Origin: Pelargonium tetragonum
Taxonomy: Eukaryota > Streptophyta > Magnoliopsida > Geraniales > Geraniaceae
Assembly: GCA_036897445.1 (NCBI GenBank)
Contig: JAYMTL010000015.1
Span: 62,001-126,000, forward strand
DNA length: 64,000 nucleotides
Direction of reading: 5' to 3'
A model generated the notes under the pieces. That model ran no database searches, was not told where the DNA came from, and saw nothing but the letters and a program-made list of their open reading frames with translations. The position numbers and the translations under genes are program-made. The first letter of the stretch is position 1. Each line of letters starts with the position of its first letter. Shown here piece after piece: positions 27,641-41,989 of this stretch.

Positions 27641-28120
27641 ATTTGCCTTAGTCTTTGTACTAACTTTCTTCTTGTATGAATTTCCTGTCTTATAAGCTGT
27701 ACTTAATTGTATTAAATAGTATAATAGAGATTTAATAGGCAATATAGGTATCGATAGGTATCCCATATCTTGCTTTACTCTGTATAAGTATACTTATCTT
27801 AGCAGCTAGACCTGTCTTCTTGACTTAGTTGACTTACCTGTTTTATTTAGAAGGAGCTACAGCAGCAGGAGAAGCAGGAACAGAGGAAGCAGAAGAGTAG
27901 TAAGGGCGGGGACAGCTATACCTATAGGGGTGCAGAGATAGATATTCTTGTTATTGTACTATTGTAGCTTACAGTAATGTTTTTCTTATATTATATCTAT
28001 TTCTATTTGTTACTTATTAGTTTTAGTTAGTTATGTATATGGAGTTTAATAGATAGGTATAGTAATAAGGGTAATACGGTAGGTAGATATTGTTGTTTGT
28101 TTCTTTAAGATGGATACCTC
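27640..28120. other. TA/TAG-rich low-complexity block, opposite orientation
   Basis: TAT, TAG and TTAG words dominate, as if the reverse complement of the blocks at 6830, 16430 and 32980. A purine-rich centre (GGAGCTACAGCAGCAGGAG onward, about 27851-27905) parallels the one at 16740. No gene is present. Confidence 0.4.
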
Positions 28121-28139
28121 TCCTATTGTTACTGACACG

Positions 28140-31100
28140 GTAGAACATATAGAAAAAATCATTCTATAGTCAAAATTGATGATAAAGAGCTAAAACGGAA
28201 CCCTTACTTGGTATATAAACTGCAGATAATTGACATTCTGAATAAAATAAGGATAAAAGCTATACCTATATAGAAGAAATTTGTTCTACAGATTTTGACT
28301 ACTAAACTCCTTTTTCTCCCTTTAAAATAATCTTACTACGGGAGGTTCCCTTGCCCCTTGAACAAATTGTATAACTTTTAGATGCGCTTTATATTATAGC
28401 CAATGAGCTCTCTACGAGATGAGGATTCCGGCATTTAACTAAATCTAGGATAGTGAATAAGGCATATAATAAATAGAAGCCAATCAAAAATTTGAACCTA
28501 AAATCAATGTGGAAAAGAAAATGCTATAATAGAAAACTCCCTTTATTAGGGCTTGGATCCTCAGAACTTTCTAACCCCAGGAAAATGAATAGCAGTTACG
28601 GATATTTAGCACGAAAGATACTCTACTACTTTATTTGTATTTGCAAGATATTGGTAAAAAAAGACCCAAAAAGGCCGAGGGAGGGCCGCACTTCTTTCTT
28701 TCTATATGCTATACTTACTCTAGAAATCTCCCAGTATTTTTTACATGGAATTATAACCGCAACACATTCAAATTTAACTTGAACTTGCAGGAATCCTGTA
28801 TAAAAAATGTCTCAAAGGAGAACCTCGGAGTTTTTTTTATCCAAGAAGAAAATTTTTTATAAAAAAACAAGCCGCTATACTTACCACAATTATTACGAAA
28901 TAATAAGGGCATAAAAGCTACAATGCGGTGTTATTGATTGTAACATACTCATAAAAAAGTCCTGCTCGATTACTAAGGGGAAAATACTGAAGGAAGGTAC
29001 AAAACCGTGGAGGCGCCCCTACGAAATATAAAAAAGAAGTGAAAATTGAGTTCGTACCTCTTTTGTGGATTCAGCTTTTCTATATAAGTTTTTCCGGGGG
29101 TTTCATGAGTTACCTATACAAAGTCTTATATTCCCGCTCAAAAATTCTTTATACTCGGCAATTTCTAGACAAGCAAAAACAGACAGATATATTAACCCCT
29201 TTCTCATATCTAATAAAAAAGAAAAGGGGCCTCTTACTAAATAAAAAGCATGCCATTTTCCGGATTCTTAATACTATAACGAAAATATTTAAACAAATTC
29301 CTAAAGTTCTTGTCTATATAACTTAGTTAAGAGGGAAAATCCCAAAATCAACAGGAAAAGTACTGTCCTAAAGTTTATACTCTATAAAACCTAAAGCTTT
29401 CCAACAACTATAACTTTAGCCTTTTTCTTGCACTAATAATTAAAACTTGGAAATTAACCTAGCAAAGGGGTCCTCTCTTGTTTCAACTTTTTATACTTTA
29501 TAGATGCTCCTTTAACCCACGACAAGCTTCAAAATTAAGAAAATACCAAATATATTGTTAAATTCAAGTTACAAACTAAAGGGAGACCCAGATCTCGCAA
29601 TTCTATTAGTTTAACTAAAAGCAATTTTGTTAGAATTAAGAAATTGAAGTGGAGTTACCCATATGGGAATAAAGGAATCCTTTTTAGTTTTATAGGCTAA
29701 GCATAAGGTATACGTTCTGTTTTCGAAAGGCCTTAAGAATTCTATTTCCGAACGTGCTCTAAGTACGCGTATAAAAAAGCTAACAATTAAAGAAAATTAG
29801 AATCTCCCACGCCCCGAAATAATTTACGTCTTGGTTTCAAAAATCTTCCCATACATAATAGAAGCAGAAAATGAAAAAGACTTTTATAACAAAAGAATAA
29901 TATTCGTTTTAAGTTCTAAGAGTCTAGCTCGAAGCCCCTAATATTAAAGAGTTAACTTCGATTTACTACATATTTCCGAAGTGTGCCGGTAATATAAGCG
30001 CTAAACTACAGTTACCCCCAAAGCGTTCCTTGAAAGGGGCCTCTCTAGTTCAAGATTTAAGCTCTGATTTGACAACCCTTGCTCTGCAAAAACTAATGTA
30101 AGAAATAGAAATACTAGCTTTTGTCTTATAGACTCCCAAGATAAAAGAGGACTTTCTCTTATACTTATAAGGTTTGTTACCTCCTCTTTAATAAGAGGTA
30201 GTATCCTTAGCAAAAGGGATCCCTTCCCGGGAATCCTAGCAAAGTAAGTAATATAAAAAAAGTAAATTCAATAAGGAGCTTTTTCTACTTATTGTGGATA
30301 AGAAGACGGAGATATTGCATGTGAAAGATGTCTAAAGAAAAACCTTAATATGGATAAGTTGCCCTATTTCTTTTTATTGAACAGGACTTAAACAAATTTT
30401 GGAAAGGAACCTTCGCGAGTTAAGTACAATACAGAAGCAATCTTTATAAAATCCCCGCCTTTTTTAAACGTTCAATCAAAAAGTTTAGTTTCAGCGGATA
30501 CTCATGAGGAGCCTAGACTCTTGCTAAAAGTTAAACTAAGTTATTCCCTTATCTGTAACGGGAGCCTCTTTAGGTTCGGTGAGTCAATAGCTGTTAAGTG
30601 TTTATATCTATATACTTTTATAGTCCTACATGGATTTATGGATTTCTATTATAATAAAAGGGGCCCTCTAGGATCCTAGCCAATGTGTATATCCTTTCTA
30701 TAACAAGTTTATTGAAGACACTAAGGGTTTCCCGATTTTTTGAAAGGTTTTATAATAACAGGATTTTTATCTACTAGAGAGTCGGGTTAGGACTTTTGGC
30801 CCCTTTTTTACTAAAAATATTGCAAAAAGATTTTTAGGGCTTTTGGATTTTTTAGTTACTCGTATTGATCAAAGGAAGTCCTTATGCTATACTTTTTTCA
30901 AGACGAGCTCCTCATTTACTCTATATAAACCTCTCCGTTAGTTAACACTCAGCAAGTATATACTACACCAAAGTTGGAAAGTTTCGAGCAATCCTATTTT
31001 TAATAAACTCAGATATAATTTCCGAAAAATATAGAATTGTGAAACCTAGGGAGCGCAACAGGTTATAAAGCTTAACCCTATAGTGTAAAGAATAAATTCT

Positions 31101-32980
31101 ATTATGATTGCAGGACTAAATATCTAAGTACACCCCTATATTTTACTAGGGCATTCTCAGTAGAACTAAAAAAAGAAGTTTAATGACAACAAGCTTTGTA
31201 AAGTAAACTCGAAATATAAAAATAAACAGGGCGCCTTTACCCGCGTACTTGCAAATGAGTTTCGCTATATCTCATAAAGGTTAACAATCTTTCTATTAAC
31301 TTGGGTGTCGGGAGGGCTCCTTCTACTTACTAGAAAATTTTAGATTCTAAAAAGGGGTTTTGCCTATATATCCTTCTAGTTAAACAGAGTTATAACTCAA
31401 CAACACTAGCGAAATAGTAGTTTGAGACTTAAGGAGATAAGTTTTGTTGAATCAGAAAATGAAGTCTTTACACAACCTACAACTATACTAGAATTAGGGC
31501 TTGCCTTCCGCGGGTCTGGCTCTAGTTACGCACTTCAATTTTTAGTTAATTGGTATACTCGTAAACGCCAAAAAGAAGTTTAAGCATAAAGTTTCGTATC
31601 GGCTATTTTAGAATCCAGACTTATTGTCCTTTAAGTTATATGTAGAATACGCGTAATTGCTTGAGCTTTGCCTTATTTATTAAAAAACTTTCTCATAGTA
31701 TAAGAAATCGAGGCTATTAACTGCGGAATTCAGCAACAAAAATAAGGATATAGAATCCAAAACCCAATTTAACAAGGGGTCCGTAATTCCCCTAGGAGCT
31801 AAAATCTTAGCCGTAACCTTGATAACAAGAGTGTATATCAAACGGAGGAAAAGCCACAGCCTTATTAGTTTTGCTATCTTAAGAATTCGTATAAAAAGCA
31901 ATGCCTTTACTTGGAATCCCAGCAGCACTACCAAGACAGGTGAGGTAGTAGTAAATCCCTTGAAAGTTAAAGCCCTTATTCCGAAAATTGAAATGAAAGG
32001 GATCCCTTACGGAGCTTCCTTTAGAACTGTGCAATGAAACGGAAAGATCTTGAACCCGGGAAATTTTTTAGTAGGCAGAAAAAGAGATTCATATAGAATT
32101 AAAAGGGGATTTCTAAGGCCTTTTTCACGACCTATCACGTGTTGTAGTAACCTGTAGGATCTTTTTCATGTAGATTTCCTTTTACAGAAAGTAGTGCCTT
32201 CGAATTTGAAATTCTTGATATTGTTATTCCTTTAAAATTATCTTATCTACAGTTTTTAATAGAGTATTTTGTAACCTTTCTAAATTAAGCACTTAAATAA
32301 AAATTCCCTTTCTAGTGAGAGACCCCTTTTTGAACAAGGATAAAAAATCCTAGTAGCAGATATAAGATATAAAAATAGACCTACTGGGATACAGTTCTAG
32401 TAAATTAAGGTTTATGAGTTCAGAGGGTTTTTTAGTATGCCCTGGTATAAGCGCCCCGTGTTAATGAGGACTAGTCATTTCTGTTCTAGCTTAGGTAGTG
32501 TCCTTCATTTTTCTAAATCTAATTTGGGAATTTAGTGCTCTAGATAATCTAGGGTTCTTTATGCCTACTTTATAGAGGAATTTCAGGCTAGTCAGTTAAA
32601 GTAACCGGGGTTTCCCTTTTAATGTAAATCATTTTTTTCCACAATTTTAAGTAAAGTAGCTGTTAAGGAAAAGTCGGGGAGTTAAAGCTAAGGTAAAGCC
32701 TCTTGTTTATTTCTAGTAGTAAATTGAAAGCCAGTTTTCTTGTCTTTACTTAGCCAAAAAAAGAAAAAGGGAAGTGCTTTTACAAGGTTTTTCAGTATCG
32801 GATATTTCAAGTTAACAAATAGATAGAATCCTAAGAATTTGACAAGTAAGTCAGTAAGCAATGTTGGCTATAAGGTGTTTCTGTACTATCAAATACTATA
32901 ATGAGTTAATCTTCTTCGCAAAGCTTCCGTCGGTTAGAAAGATTATCACATTATACAGTTAAGGCACTACCCTCCATAGC
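28140..32980. other. AT-rich gene desert
   Basis: No gene is recognised. Open frames of 75-96 codons at 28492-28862 and 29039-29326 (plus) and 84 codons at 31680-31934 (minus) match nothing known, and several lack an ATG. One copy of a 24-base imperfect repeat lies at 32795-32818. Confidence 0.6.
32795..32818 (+). repeat. 24-base dispersed repeat, copy A
   Basis: This stretch (beginning GTATC and ending CAAGTTAACAA) matches 42475-42498 at 22 of 24 positions in direct orientation. The bases just before both copies (CAAG followed by a T run) are also similar. Confidence 0.75.
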
Positions 32981-33280
32981 AATAAAAACAAAGACAATAA
33001 GAGGTCTTACCACTTGCTAATATCCTATACTTATCTATTACAAACTAGAACTACTAAACAACTAACTAATATAAGAACTATAAATACATTATACTTATAC
33101 CATTACTATAATAACAATAGAATACAATAGCTACAATAAGTAGGCTATAGCAAGAGGTTATCCTAATCCTCCTAACAAGAAAGCTCTAATACAGACCTAT
33201 AGATAGAAGGTATAGCTCCCAAACTAACAAAGCAAGTAAATAAGAAGTCAGTAGAAGTAGATGAGTAAGCAGGGGGAGAT
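32980..33280. other. TA/CTA-rich low-complexity block
   Basis: ACTA, AATA and CTATA words dominate. The block closes with a purine-rich piece AGTAGAAGTAGATGAGTAAG near 33250, echoing AGAAGTAGATGG at 16746. No gene is present. Confidence 0.45.
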
Positions 33281-33289
33281 TCCCTTTTG

Positions 33290-36200
33290 TTAGTTTACAA
33301 TTTGTACAGGTTCTTTGGGAAAGCTTAATCCTTAGCGGGGCCGGTCAGTCTTTGGATATTCCGATGAGATAGAAAATTTTAAATAGGTTTTACAAGTAGA
33401 GATTTTGGTAAATCTCTTATTCTTATCGGTCTGCTTTCTTAAAGTATCCAGGGCAGTAATTAATATAGGGAAGCTTTGAGTTGTACTCTTGTTGTTCCCT
33501 TGTTTCCGATTTTGAAAGATATTTAAGCCGGTTTAGAATGTATTATTTGATATGTAGATAGTCCTCGCGGGATTAGAACCTACGTACTGTCTTTTAGTAT
33601 ATACTAAAAAAAGAATAGAATACTACAATAAAGAAAGTAATAAAGTATAGCAGCTTTAAAGGTTTTAGAATAGACTATTAAAGATACAGAGTCTCAGAAA
33701 GCCTAACCTTTCCCAAACCGGATTACAAGGGATTGAGTCTATAAATTGACTTTTGCTTCTGTAGGTATAGAAAGAAACCAATTTAAGTATACGCATACGC
33801 GCGAGAGAAACCAAATAGGGGAAAATCACTTCTCTAAGATATAAATCTTGTTACTCAAGAAAAAGGATAGGAAGATCTTAAGGGAAATAGTACGTAAGAA
33901 GGCTTCTATTAGTTGCCTATTTTTAGAGTAACAGGGATAGTATTACTTTATATAATTATATATAAGTAACACCCCGTTTGAGGACCTTTATGTAAGAAGC
34001 AGATATTCATTTAGAGTTTAGGAGGCTTTAGTAAAAAAGGGACTCTCTACTCGGTAATCCTTTTCAGGCAAGTAAGTTTCTTCTCTAGGCGTTCGTTTAA
34101 GGGACTTAGTAAGCAAGACTTATAGTAAAATCTCTTTTTTGCCTTTAGCTCGGATACTCTTTACCTTAGGAGTTTTTAGTTCTATTACATAAGATTCTTT
34201 TAGGCAGGGTTACGCCAAGATTTTTGCGAGGGATACAGTTTAAACCTACGAGTCTATAAAAAGGGAAAGGTCTCGTTCATAAGAGTAAGACAAAGGGTTC
34301 TTGATAAGGCTTTTCTCTATATTATAGGCATAGTAAAAAGTTTTGACCCTTTAATGAACAAGTGTTACAATACGGTTTTGGACTAGTCACTTTATGTACT
34401 ATAACCCCTGTTTACTAAAAGACTTAAGTAGAACTTTGAAAACCTTAGTATATAACAATAAAAAAAGGACAATATTAACCCTAAGGAACCTTAGAATAAA
34501 AGAAATTCTTACGCCGTGTCTTAATCTATATATATCAAGCTTTTACCCTTAGCTTCTCATTTATATTCATAAGTTCTTAATCACATACATAATGCGTATA
34601 TATGATTAAAGCGTCGGCAGAAAAGCTCAACTCATGGATATTTACCTTGAATCACTTAGAGACTTCTTACTCGTAATAGGTATAGTGACTAATTAAAGGT
34701 AATTACTTTCTAAGGGCATAAAAATTGACCCACATTTTATATCTTTAACACGGATCTGACATTTATATTCTTAAAAAGATATGTGCTAATAGCAATTATT
34801 CAAAATTGTCCTTGAATACTCGTTTTATTAGGTGTCCTGCTCTTACCGGCAAAACCCCGAGAAGCTTTTTCAGTCGGTTTATATTCCTTTCCTTTTTAGT
34901 GGAACACAGTTTTCCATAAATTAATGATAAGACTACGAAACCCTTTTCTAGAGCTAGAGTATCTCAAAAAGAGTTTTATACCTTTAGTGTACTGCTACGA
35001 CTCGTACTATAAAGAATATTCCCCGTAAATAAGTTGTGTCCCGGGAGCTTTGCTTTAGTATATAACCTCCCTTAGATCTTAGACTATAACTTCATACTTT
35101 TTTTGTTAAAGTATCCAGGAGTTGGGTAATATTCAACCAAAGTGGTTGCTATACACGGGATCCCTTTACTTAGAGTTTTACTGTTGTCTGGAGTATATAA
35201 TATAATTTCTTTATCCTTGCGCGGATGCTTTTTAGCATCATACTTATAATTTTTATTTCATTCTTGATTTTCTAAAACCCATTTGAATAAAGGCGACTTT
35301 AAGTGACCTCCCTTTCCGATATCAAAACCGGGGATCCACTTTATTAAAGAAAACGTTACAGTATGGAATGCTCCCAGTAAAATTTACCAACCTTCGACCT
35401 GTTAACCCGTTTCTTTTGCTCAAAAGGGTCTTGATAATAATATCTAAACCTTTTGAATTAGAAAAACCCATTAAATAGCACAAATAGCTAACAAGGACTG
35501 CTCAAAAAGAAACCTTTACTGTGTCATAAAATCGCTTATCCGCATCATCCAAATTGTAGACTTCATAGAGTGCTTCTGAAGTAAATAAGAGGGATAGGAA
35601 ATTTCTAACTTCAAAATTATAGGAAGATACCGTTTTTATAACTAACTAATAAAGTACTCGGTTCAATGTAAACCAAACTCTGTTGCGGGTTTGCCGTATA
35701 CTACAGGGAGCTTAAAAGCGCAATTTGCTAGAACCGGATTATTTATATCAGTTACTTACTTTTTGTCAAGATTATACAGAATTTCTATACCCAATATATG
35801 TATGGATTCCGTGGGTTTCCTCGTTTAAATTTAGTGTGACCCAGTTTGAAAAGCTTTATTTAAGCTTCCCTTACACCTCTAGATAATATATTTAAACTGT
35901 CGGGTATAGACTTCTCCCCTAAATCGAATTTTGTATAATAAAGACACGATTCCAAATCTGTATAATTAGGAAAGGGTTGTCATACAATCTCTCCGGAATT
36001 GCTTTTTACAGAACAAAAACTAATTAAAAGCCGCTAGCTGAGATTTTCATCTGAAAGAGATGCCTTTTTTTGCAAATAAAAAATAAGAGGAATTCAAAAT
36101 TTATATTAGATTTAAAGAGATTGAGAAGATATAACTGCCCAAGAGAAGGCAGGAACATCTTGACTTTAGAGACCCTTTATATAAGCTATTTAGAGCCCTA

Positions 36201-38570
36201 AGACACTGCCCTATTTATATAGAAAAGCAAGGGCTTCCTACTCTTTAACAAATATAAGCGAGTAAAGAAAGGCCCGATATAAGGAAGAGTAAACCTACTA
36301 GGATACCGCCCTTATTTACGATATCTATAACAAGTTTCTAGAAGAACTAATAAGAGCGGTTAGAGCGCATACCGGATAAACTTGGATTCCAAGTCCTGTA
36401 TAGAATACTCTTCACATAATAAAGAGATCTAGTTGCTTGCAAAACCCATAGGAATAACTTAAGAGAGAAACACTCTGTGGATATGACCCCTATACCAAGC
36501 TATGGTTTAAACTTTAGTTCATAAAGATCCCCGAAATCCAAAAATAGTAGAACTGCTTTAGTTATAAAACTCCTGTCCCGGAGGAGAAACCTAAATTAAA
36601 GAGTTTCTGTCGGGTCCTTATGTATAAAAATTTCTATTTACCCGAAGCTATAAGAGTAACTACCGGATTAAGATTAAGAACCCTACCGAGCCTATACCTT
36701 ACATAGATTTAGTTTTAGTTACATGTGCTGCCCTTATATACTAGAGTACTCCATTAAAATTTGAATCTACAAAAGGAACACTCCTTCATTTTTACCTGAA
36801 GCGTCCCCTCTATTCCTATTCTAAATAAACAAAGAGAAAGATAGCATCACTTTACTTTAAATTAGACATATAAAACTGCGCAGCTAACGAGAGTATACCC
36901 CTAATTTGGCCGGAGAATTTATGACCAATCCCAAGTACTTTTTTTGATTTAATACTATAGGAGTAAATACCCAAGTAGCAATGCGTAGACCCGTGTCCAA
37001 GGGGAAAACTACAGTATAAGGCCCGCCCCGCCTAGAATCTAATAAAGACCCCTTTGCGTTCCTTGCTACTATTACTGAAGTAAGAAGAGAAATAACTATG
37101 ACTTCTAATTTACAACTAAAAGATTATCCTTAGATTAGATAAGGAGTTATATATATATTAACAATTAGGGAGCCCTTAGAGTCAGGGAAAGGGGTCATTC
37201 TGTTTTTTATTTCACGAGGTTTTACCGGTTCACATAAATATATTAGTTACAGCCTACAATCACTACTCTTCGTCGGTTTTAGGGTTCCTTATTTATATAG
37301 AAAATGCGGCTAGCTTTTTTTAGGAATCTTGTATTAGTTTAGTACCCCTTAACTTCGTTACCTTAACGGAACACTTCAACAAAACTCTACTAAAAAGAAA
37401 AGGAGCAAGCTGGGCAAAGCCTAGTGACAAAAATTGAACTCCAAATTTTCCTAATATTCCATTTCATACTTGTGTCCCAATCTCGAGTTTCCTTTTATTA
37501 ATAGTAATATACAGGTGGTATAATTAAAGATGCCCTCGATGAATAAGGTCAGTAGATTGCACGTAATCAACAAAAGATTAAAAAATAGGAGGAGCTTTCC
37601 TTTTCCTGGGCTTTACCTTTCTATTAACCAGTCATTTTATCGGGCACCTAGTCTTGTTTTTAAACCTTAAGACTCTCCCCAAAAATGAAATTGTTTCTGA
37701 GCTAAAATTAAGGGGTTTCGTTTTAAAAGTATAGAGCAGTGTCTCAACTGGGAATTAAAATCTCAGGATCCTTCAGGTTTCTAAAGGCTTAGTCCTAAAT
37801 CAAAGTAAGAGAAGAAGATTCCCTGAGTTTTACATCTAAGAAGTTTTTTCTTTTTAGTTGAAGAAAGCAGAAATCGCACGAAAAGGCATTCTTGTAGAAG
37901 GCTTCTAAGGCGCAAAAACAAAGGGGGTACTTTCCTAATCCTAATAAGTAATCTCACATAAACTGAGAATAAGGTCGCCAACAACCAGTAGCTGTAAATG
38001 TTCAATGCTGCATATTATTAGTAACTTGAGAGACTTTTTAATAGGGAGTAATACTGGAGTTTCTAAAGAAAGTTATTTTAGCGAGGACCCTCTTACTATA
38101 AACTATAAGGTATTTCTCTAAGGTGCAACATTTAAAAACCAGTATATATATACTAAAACTCGTTGAGGGGTTCTTAACTGGCTTATCTGATAAACATTAA
38201 CCTGCTAAAGTACTAGTGGAGAGGCATCTAACTAAAAATTTGAACCTAAGTTTTAAGTTTATAGTGGGATATCCGGAGAGTAAAGAGCTTCCCAGCATAA
38301 GATTTTAGTCCTGTTTTATCAGTGCCTAATTGCATAAGTAGCTTCTAGGAAATAGAAACCGATGCCAGTAAAGTGCACAAGGATTTGTTCTCAACAATCT
38401 AGTTTAATAACCTAAAAAAAAAGAGCCCACTATAAAAAGAAAAATTTATGTACCTACAGCTCTTCTTAATTCTTCACTTACTTCATTGACCTACCACCTT
38501 AACTTAAAAGCTTTAATACCTGCAGATAAACTGGGATAGACTCTTAGGATTCACTAGACATGAGCACTTA
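33290..38570. other. AT-rich gene desert
   Basis: No gene, RNA or long repeat was recognised here. A T-arm-like word near 33566 (minus strand) has no cloverleaf around it. The longest open frame is 74 codons at 37781-38005 (minus), not recognised. Confidence 0.6.
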
Positions 38571-38766
38571 GGAGTGTGGGTTTGGGAGCTCGTGTAAACA
38601 GGATCCGCTGTTAGGATTCGTAATATAGATATAGAGAGAGAGGTCTAACTAAAAAATAGAAAGCAGTATATTACAAAAGTGAAACTTTAGATTAGAGAGT
38701 TAATTTAGAATAGGAAGAAAATTCTAGAGAGTAGTCTTGAACTGTTCTAGAGAGTCTTCGTTGTTT

Positions 38767-38784
38767 AAGGCAAGATTTATCTTG
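38767..38784 (+). repeat. 18-base local direct repeat, copy 1
   Basis: AAGGCAAGATTTATCTTG differs by one base from the copy at 38863-38880. Each copy contains a small inverted repeat (CAAG ... CTTG). Confidence 0.8.
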
Positions 38785-38862
38785 CTCTCTGGGTTTATCG
38801 AAAATTAGGATACAACCCGATAAGTTTTATGGGTAAGGACTTGTTACCGACCGAAGCGAAGG

Positions 38863-38880
38863 AAGGCAAGGTTTATCTTG
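38863..38880 (+). repeat. 18-base local direct repeat, copy 2
   Basis: AAGGCAAGGTTTATCTTG differs by one base from the copy at 38767-38784, 96 bases upstream. Confidence 0.8.
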
Positions 38881-38939
38881 TAGTTACTTGATTGTGTATG
38901 CATGCACCAGTACCCCCACCAGCCCTTGATTTAGCTTCT

Positions 38940-41900
38940 TTTTTATATTACTTATTTTTAGAATAACCTGTAGCCTATGTTTTATTCTTGCTAGTGTACT
39001 CTTGTTTTATTGTATGTTATGTACATAGTCTTGTATTTTGAATACTTATTTAAGTTTAAGGTAATACCTCACCTTACTTTGTTATAGTGCAATAGTCTTA
39101 GTAGCTATAACCAAAATTCTTTATTTCCCTATAAAAGTAAGCAAACCAAGAATTTTATAGCAGAACGTGCGCTAAATAGCTCAAATAAACGTTTCTTATT
39201 TATTATTATTACTTTTCTAACGAGTTACGGAGTTAACCCCGAGAAAGCTTAGTATATCTGGTATCTTCTACACTTGGGTTTAGGTTCTATTGAAGTCAAA
39301 GTCCCTATAATAGGTTAAAATATCCTACTGAGATACTTGTTAAAACCACATTTTAGTTAATCAACGGCAATTCTAAACATTTTTAAGTTTAAGAAAGGGT
39401 TGTAATAGTTTGTAGAATATATATATATACGGTAGAACGAAAAATTTCTTAAGGGGTAAACAGGAGTTCTTTCAAGGACTGTAGAAAAGGGTCGGGAAAT
39501 TAAGTAAAGGGTCTTGTAGGAATTCTATACTTCCTCTGCAAGGTCTAATAAAATTGTATTCTAATAAATAGGAGGCACCTAAATAAAAGATATTTTATAC
39601 TACTCCCCGGCCCGGCGTCTCGACTATATATAACCCGGAATACCAGGAACTAGAATTTCTTTTAACATAAGAACGTGCGATGCTATGGAGGCCCGTTTAT
39701 GAGGCTTTCCTTACGGCTCTTTATATAAATACAATCTAAGGGGACCTAAAGAGTGGTAAATAATTTTATACGGGGGGTTCCTTGAAAGAAGCGCCTTTTT
39801 GTGCTTGGATTACTGACTAACGAGGTTGGAAGTGCTTTATAGTATAGGAATATATCCTAGTAAACACAGGAATATAGAATAGAGTACTCAGCTCTAATAG
39901 AATAGGAATTTTTGCTTTTTTATAGAAGGCTGCAGTAGTAGGGGAATTTTAATATGTATATTTTTATGAATTGCTAGTCAATTTTTTTACTCAAGTTCTT
40001 GATTTAAAGTTATAGTTATTAAGGTATTAAGGGCGTTGCCTAAGCAGTTTTCCCTTTATTTAATATATTATACGAAATACGAAACAGGGGTAATTCTTAA
40101 GAAAAGTGAGAGGTCTAGAAACTTTACAGCTTCCTTGAGCTATATATAAAGGGCTCGTACCAGCTTATTCGGATTCTTTTTAATATAAAATATAGGACCT
40201 TTAAAGGAGGCTTTAAAATGTATAAATCTGAACTTCTGACTAGGTTTTTACTGGCGCGGGGCCTCCCTACTTTGTATACAGAGTGGCGGAGGAAGACTCT
40301 TCTCTTGAAAAAATTTAATAATTACAGGGGTTTTTAGCCTAAAGCTTTACTGCACTTCACAACCCAGTAGGTAGAAATAGGAAATAAGGGTTCCTAGGTT
40401 TACTCGCAGGAGTTTGTTTTTATGTAACTGGCTATTAAAAATGAAACAAAAAGGATCCGTTTCCGATCAAAGAATTTAGTCCTTGTGCTTTTTGCTGAGT
40501 ATTTTCCATTTTTATTAGAAATAAGGAACCCTAGAATTCAACTGAAGGTGGCTTATACTATTTTTCTTTAGTTTGACAGTTTTATATACCAGGTATAATT
40601 TAGAAGTATCCGTAGATTAGGTCTAATGTAAGAGGAGCCCTTTAACTCCCCAAAGTTGAATCTAGAGTTTAGTACAAAAATCCCTGTATATTTGCAGAGG
40701 AAACTCCAGACTTAAACAAATAAATTAAAATTAGGTCCGTGTCGACAAGCAGTTCTTTTCTTGTAGGGCGTAGTTTCTAATATTTAGATAAGAGAGCCGT
40801 AATTAAGAAAAAAGAATTAAGAGTATGCAACACAAGGAACCCTTATTTTTGTACCGGAGAGATTTTTAAGCAATAAGCAATAGAAGATGAAAGGGGTTTA
40901 GGACTATTAGGTAAAAATGTCAGGTTAGTAGACGCTAGAATAATTAGGTGCCTTTTAGAGTTTTATGGCTTTTTATTATAAAGGTTTTGAAGTTCAGCTT
41001 TTCAAGGGAGTTTTTACTAGATTAATGTGGAGCAAGCCTAAGAGGGAACGTATAGCCCATAAGCCATAAGAGTCTTAGTATAAGCTCCTAAGAAAGAAGT
41101 TACAGGTAAGAAGACCTCCGATGAGGAAGCTATGAAGAGTAACAAGTGGGGGGGTAGAGAAAATAGGTATTTTTAAGAAAAGCGATATTACTTAGATAGA
41201 AATTTTTATACCTCCAGTTAAGTTTAAGTTGAGAAGTTAAGGCTATCCGAACAACTAAATGACTTCTATTAACAAGTATGTCAAAGGTTCTAATAAAAAA
41301 TCTCGTATTAAGATTACTTTTCTTGAAACTGATCAAAATGCCTAATTTTAGTATATAAAAACCTAAGAAAAATCTACGTTAGAGTTATAGGTCACGAGGC
41401 CATACTATCGGGTTCTAATTTCAGTACCCGCTCAATTTGCTTTTTTTATAAATTAGCTGAGTAAAATAAAGTAGTAATTGTTACTTTAAAGAGGTAAAAC
41501 TAAACCGTACCAGAAAGGAAATCTTGGTAAATACTAAAAATGAAGAAAGTAATAATTCACTAGCGGATATAAGAGTAAGTTCGAGTTATAAGGTTCCGGT
41601 ACAAGAGTATCCTATGTAGTTGTTTTAAGAGCCCCTATTCAAATTTGAAAAAGCTTACCCCTTGCCTTTATATTACTGTATAAAATGTATAAAAGTTCCC
41701 ATATACTTCAAGCGTCGCAAAGGCGGACTAAATAAAGAAACAAGAACTCCTTTTTACTATTTATTATAAATTACTTTTATTAAGAATCTAAAACCTAAAG
41801 ATTGGTAGCAATTGCTTGAGTGCAAAAAGAGGTTACACCCTTTCTTAAAAAAATCAAGTCAATCAAGGAAAAAGAAAAGCGTCTAGTTTAATTATTAAAA

Positions 41901-41985
41901 ACAGCGACTCGAATTAGGAATCCCTTACCCCAGGAAAAGTCCCGAAAGAGTAAAGAGGTGCATTATCTAGACTTTATTTACTCAT
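38940..41985. other. AT-rich gene desert
   Basis: No gene is recognised. It contains a short AT dinucleotide run around 39418-39430 and one 68-codon minus-strand frame (41130-41336) with no known match. Confidence 0.6.
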
Positions 41986-41989
41986 ATTA

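Larger units (their letters stand above)
38580..38930. other. short GC-richer island of older spacer type
   Basis: Words such as ACCGACCGAAGCGAAGGAAG and CACCAGTACCCCCACCAGCCC differ from the AT-rich surroundings and resemble common angiosperm mitochondrial spacer. A local direct repeat (38767-38784 and 38863-38880) lies within it. No gene is present. Confidence 0.4.

Noticed and set aside
33561-33590. T-arm-like word on the minus strand (AGGTTCTAATCCC)
   Set aside because: The flanking bases do not pair as a T stem and no anticodon or acceptor arm is present.
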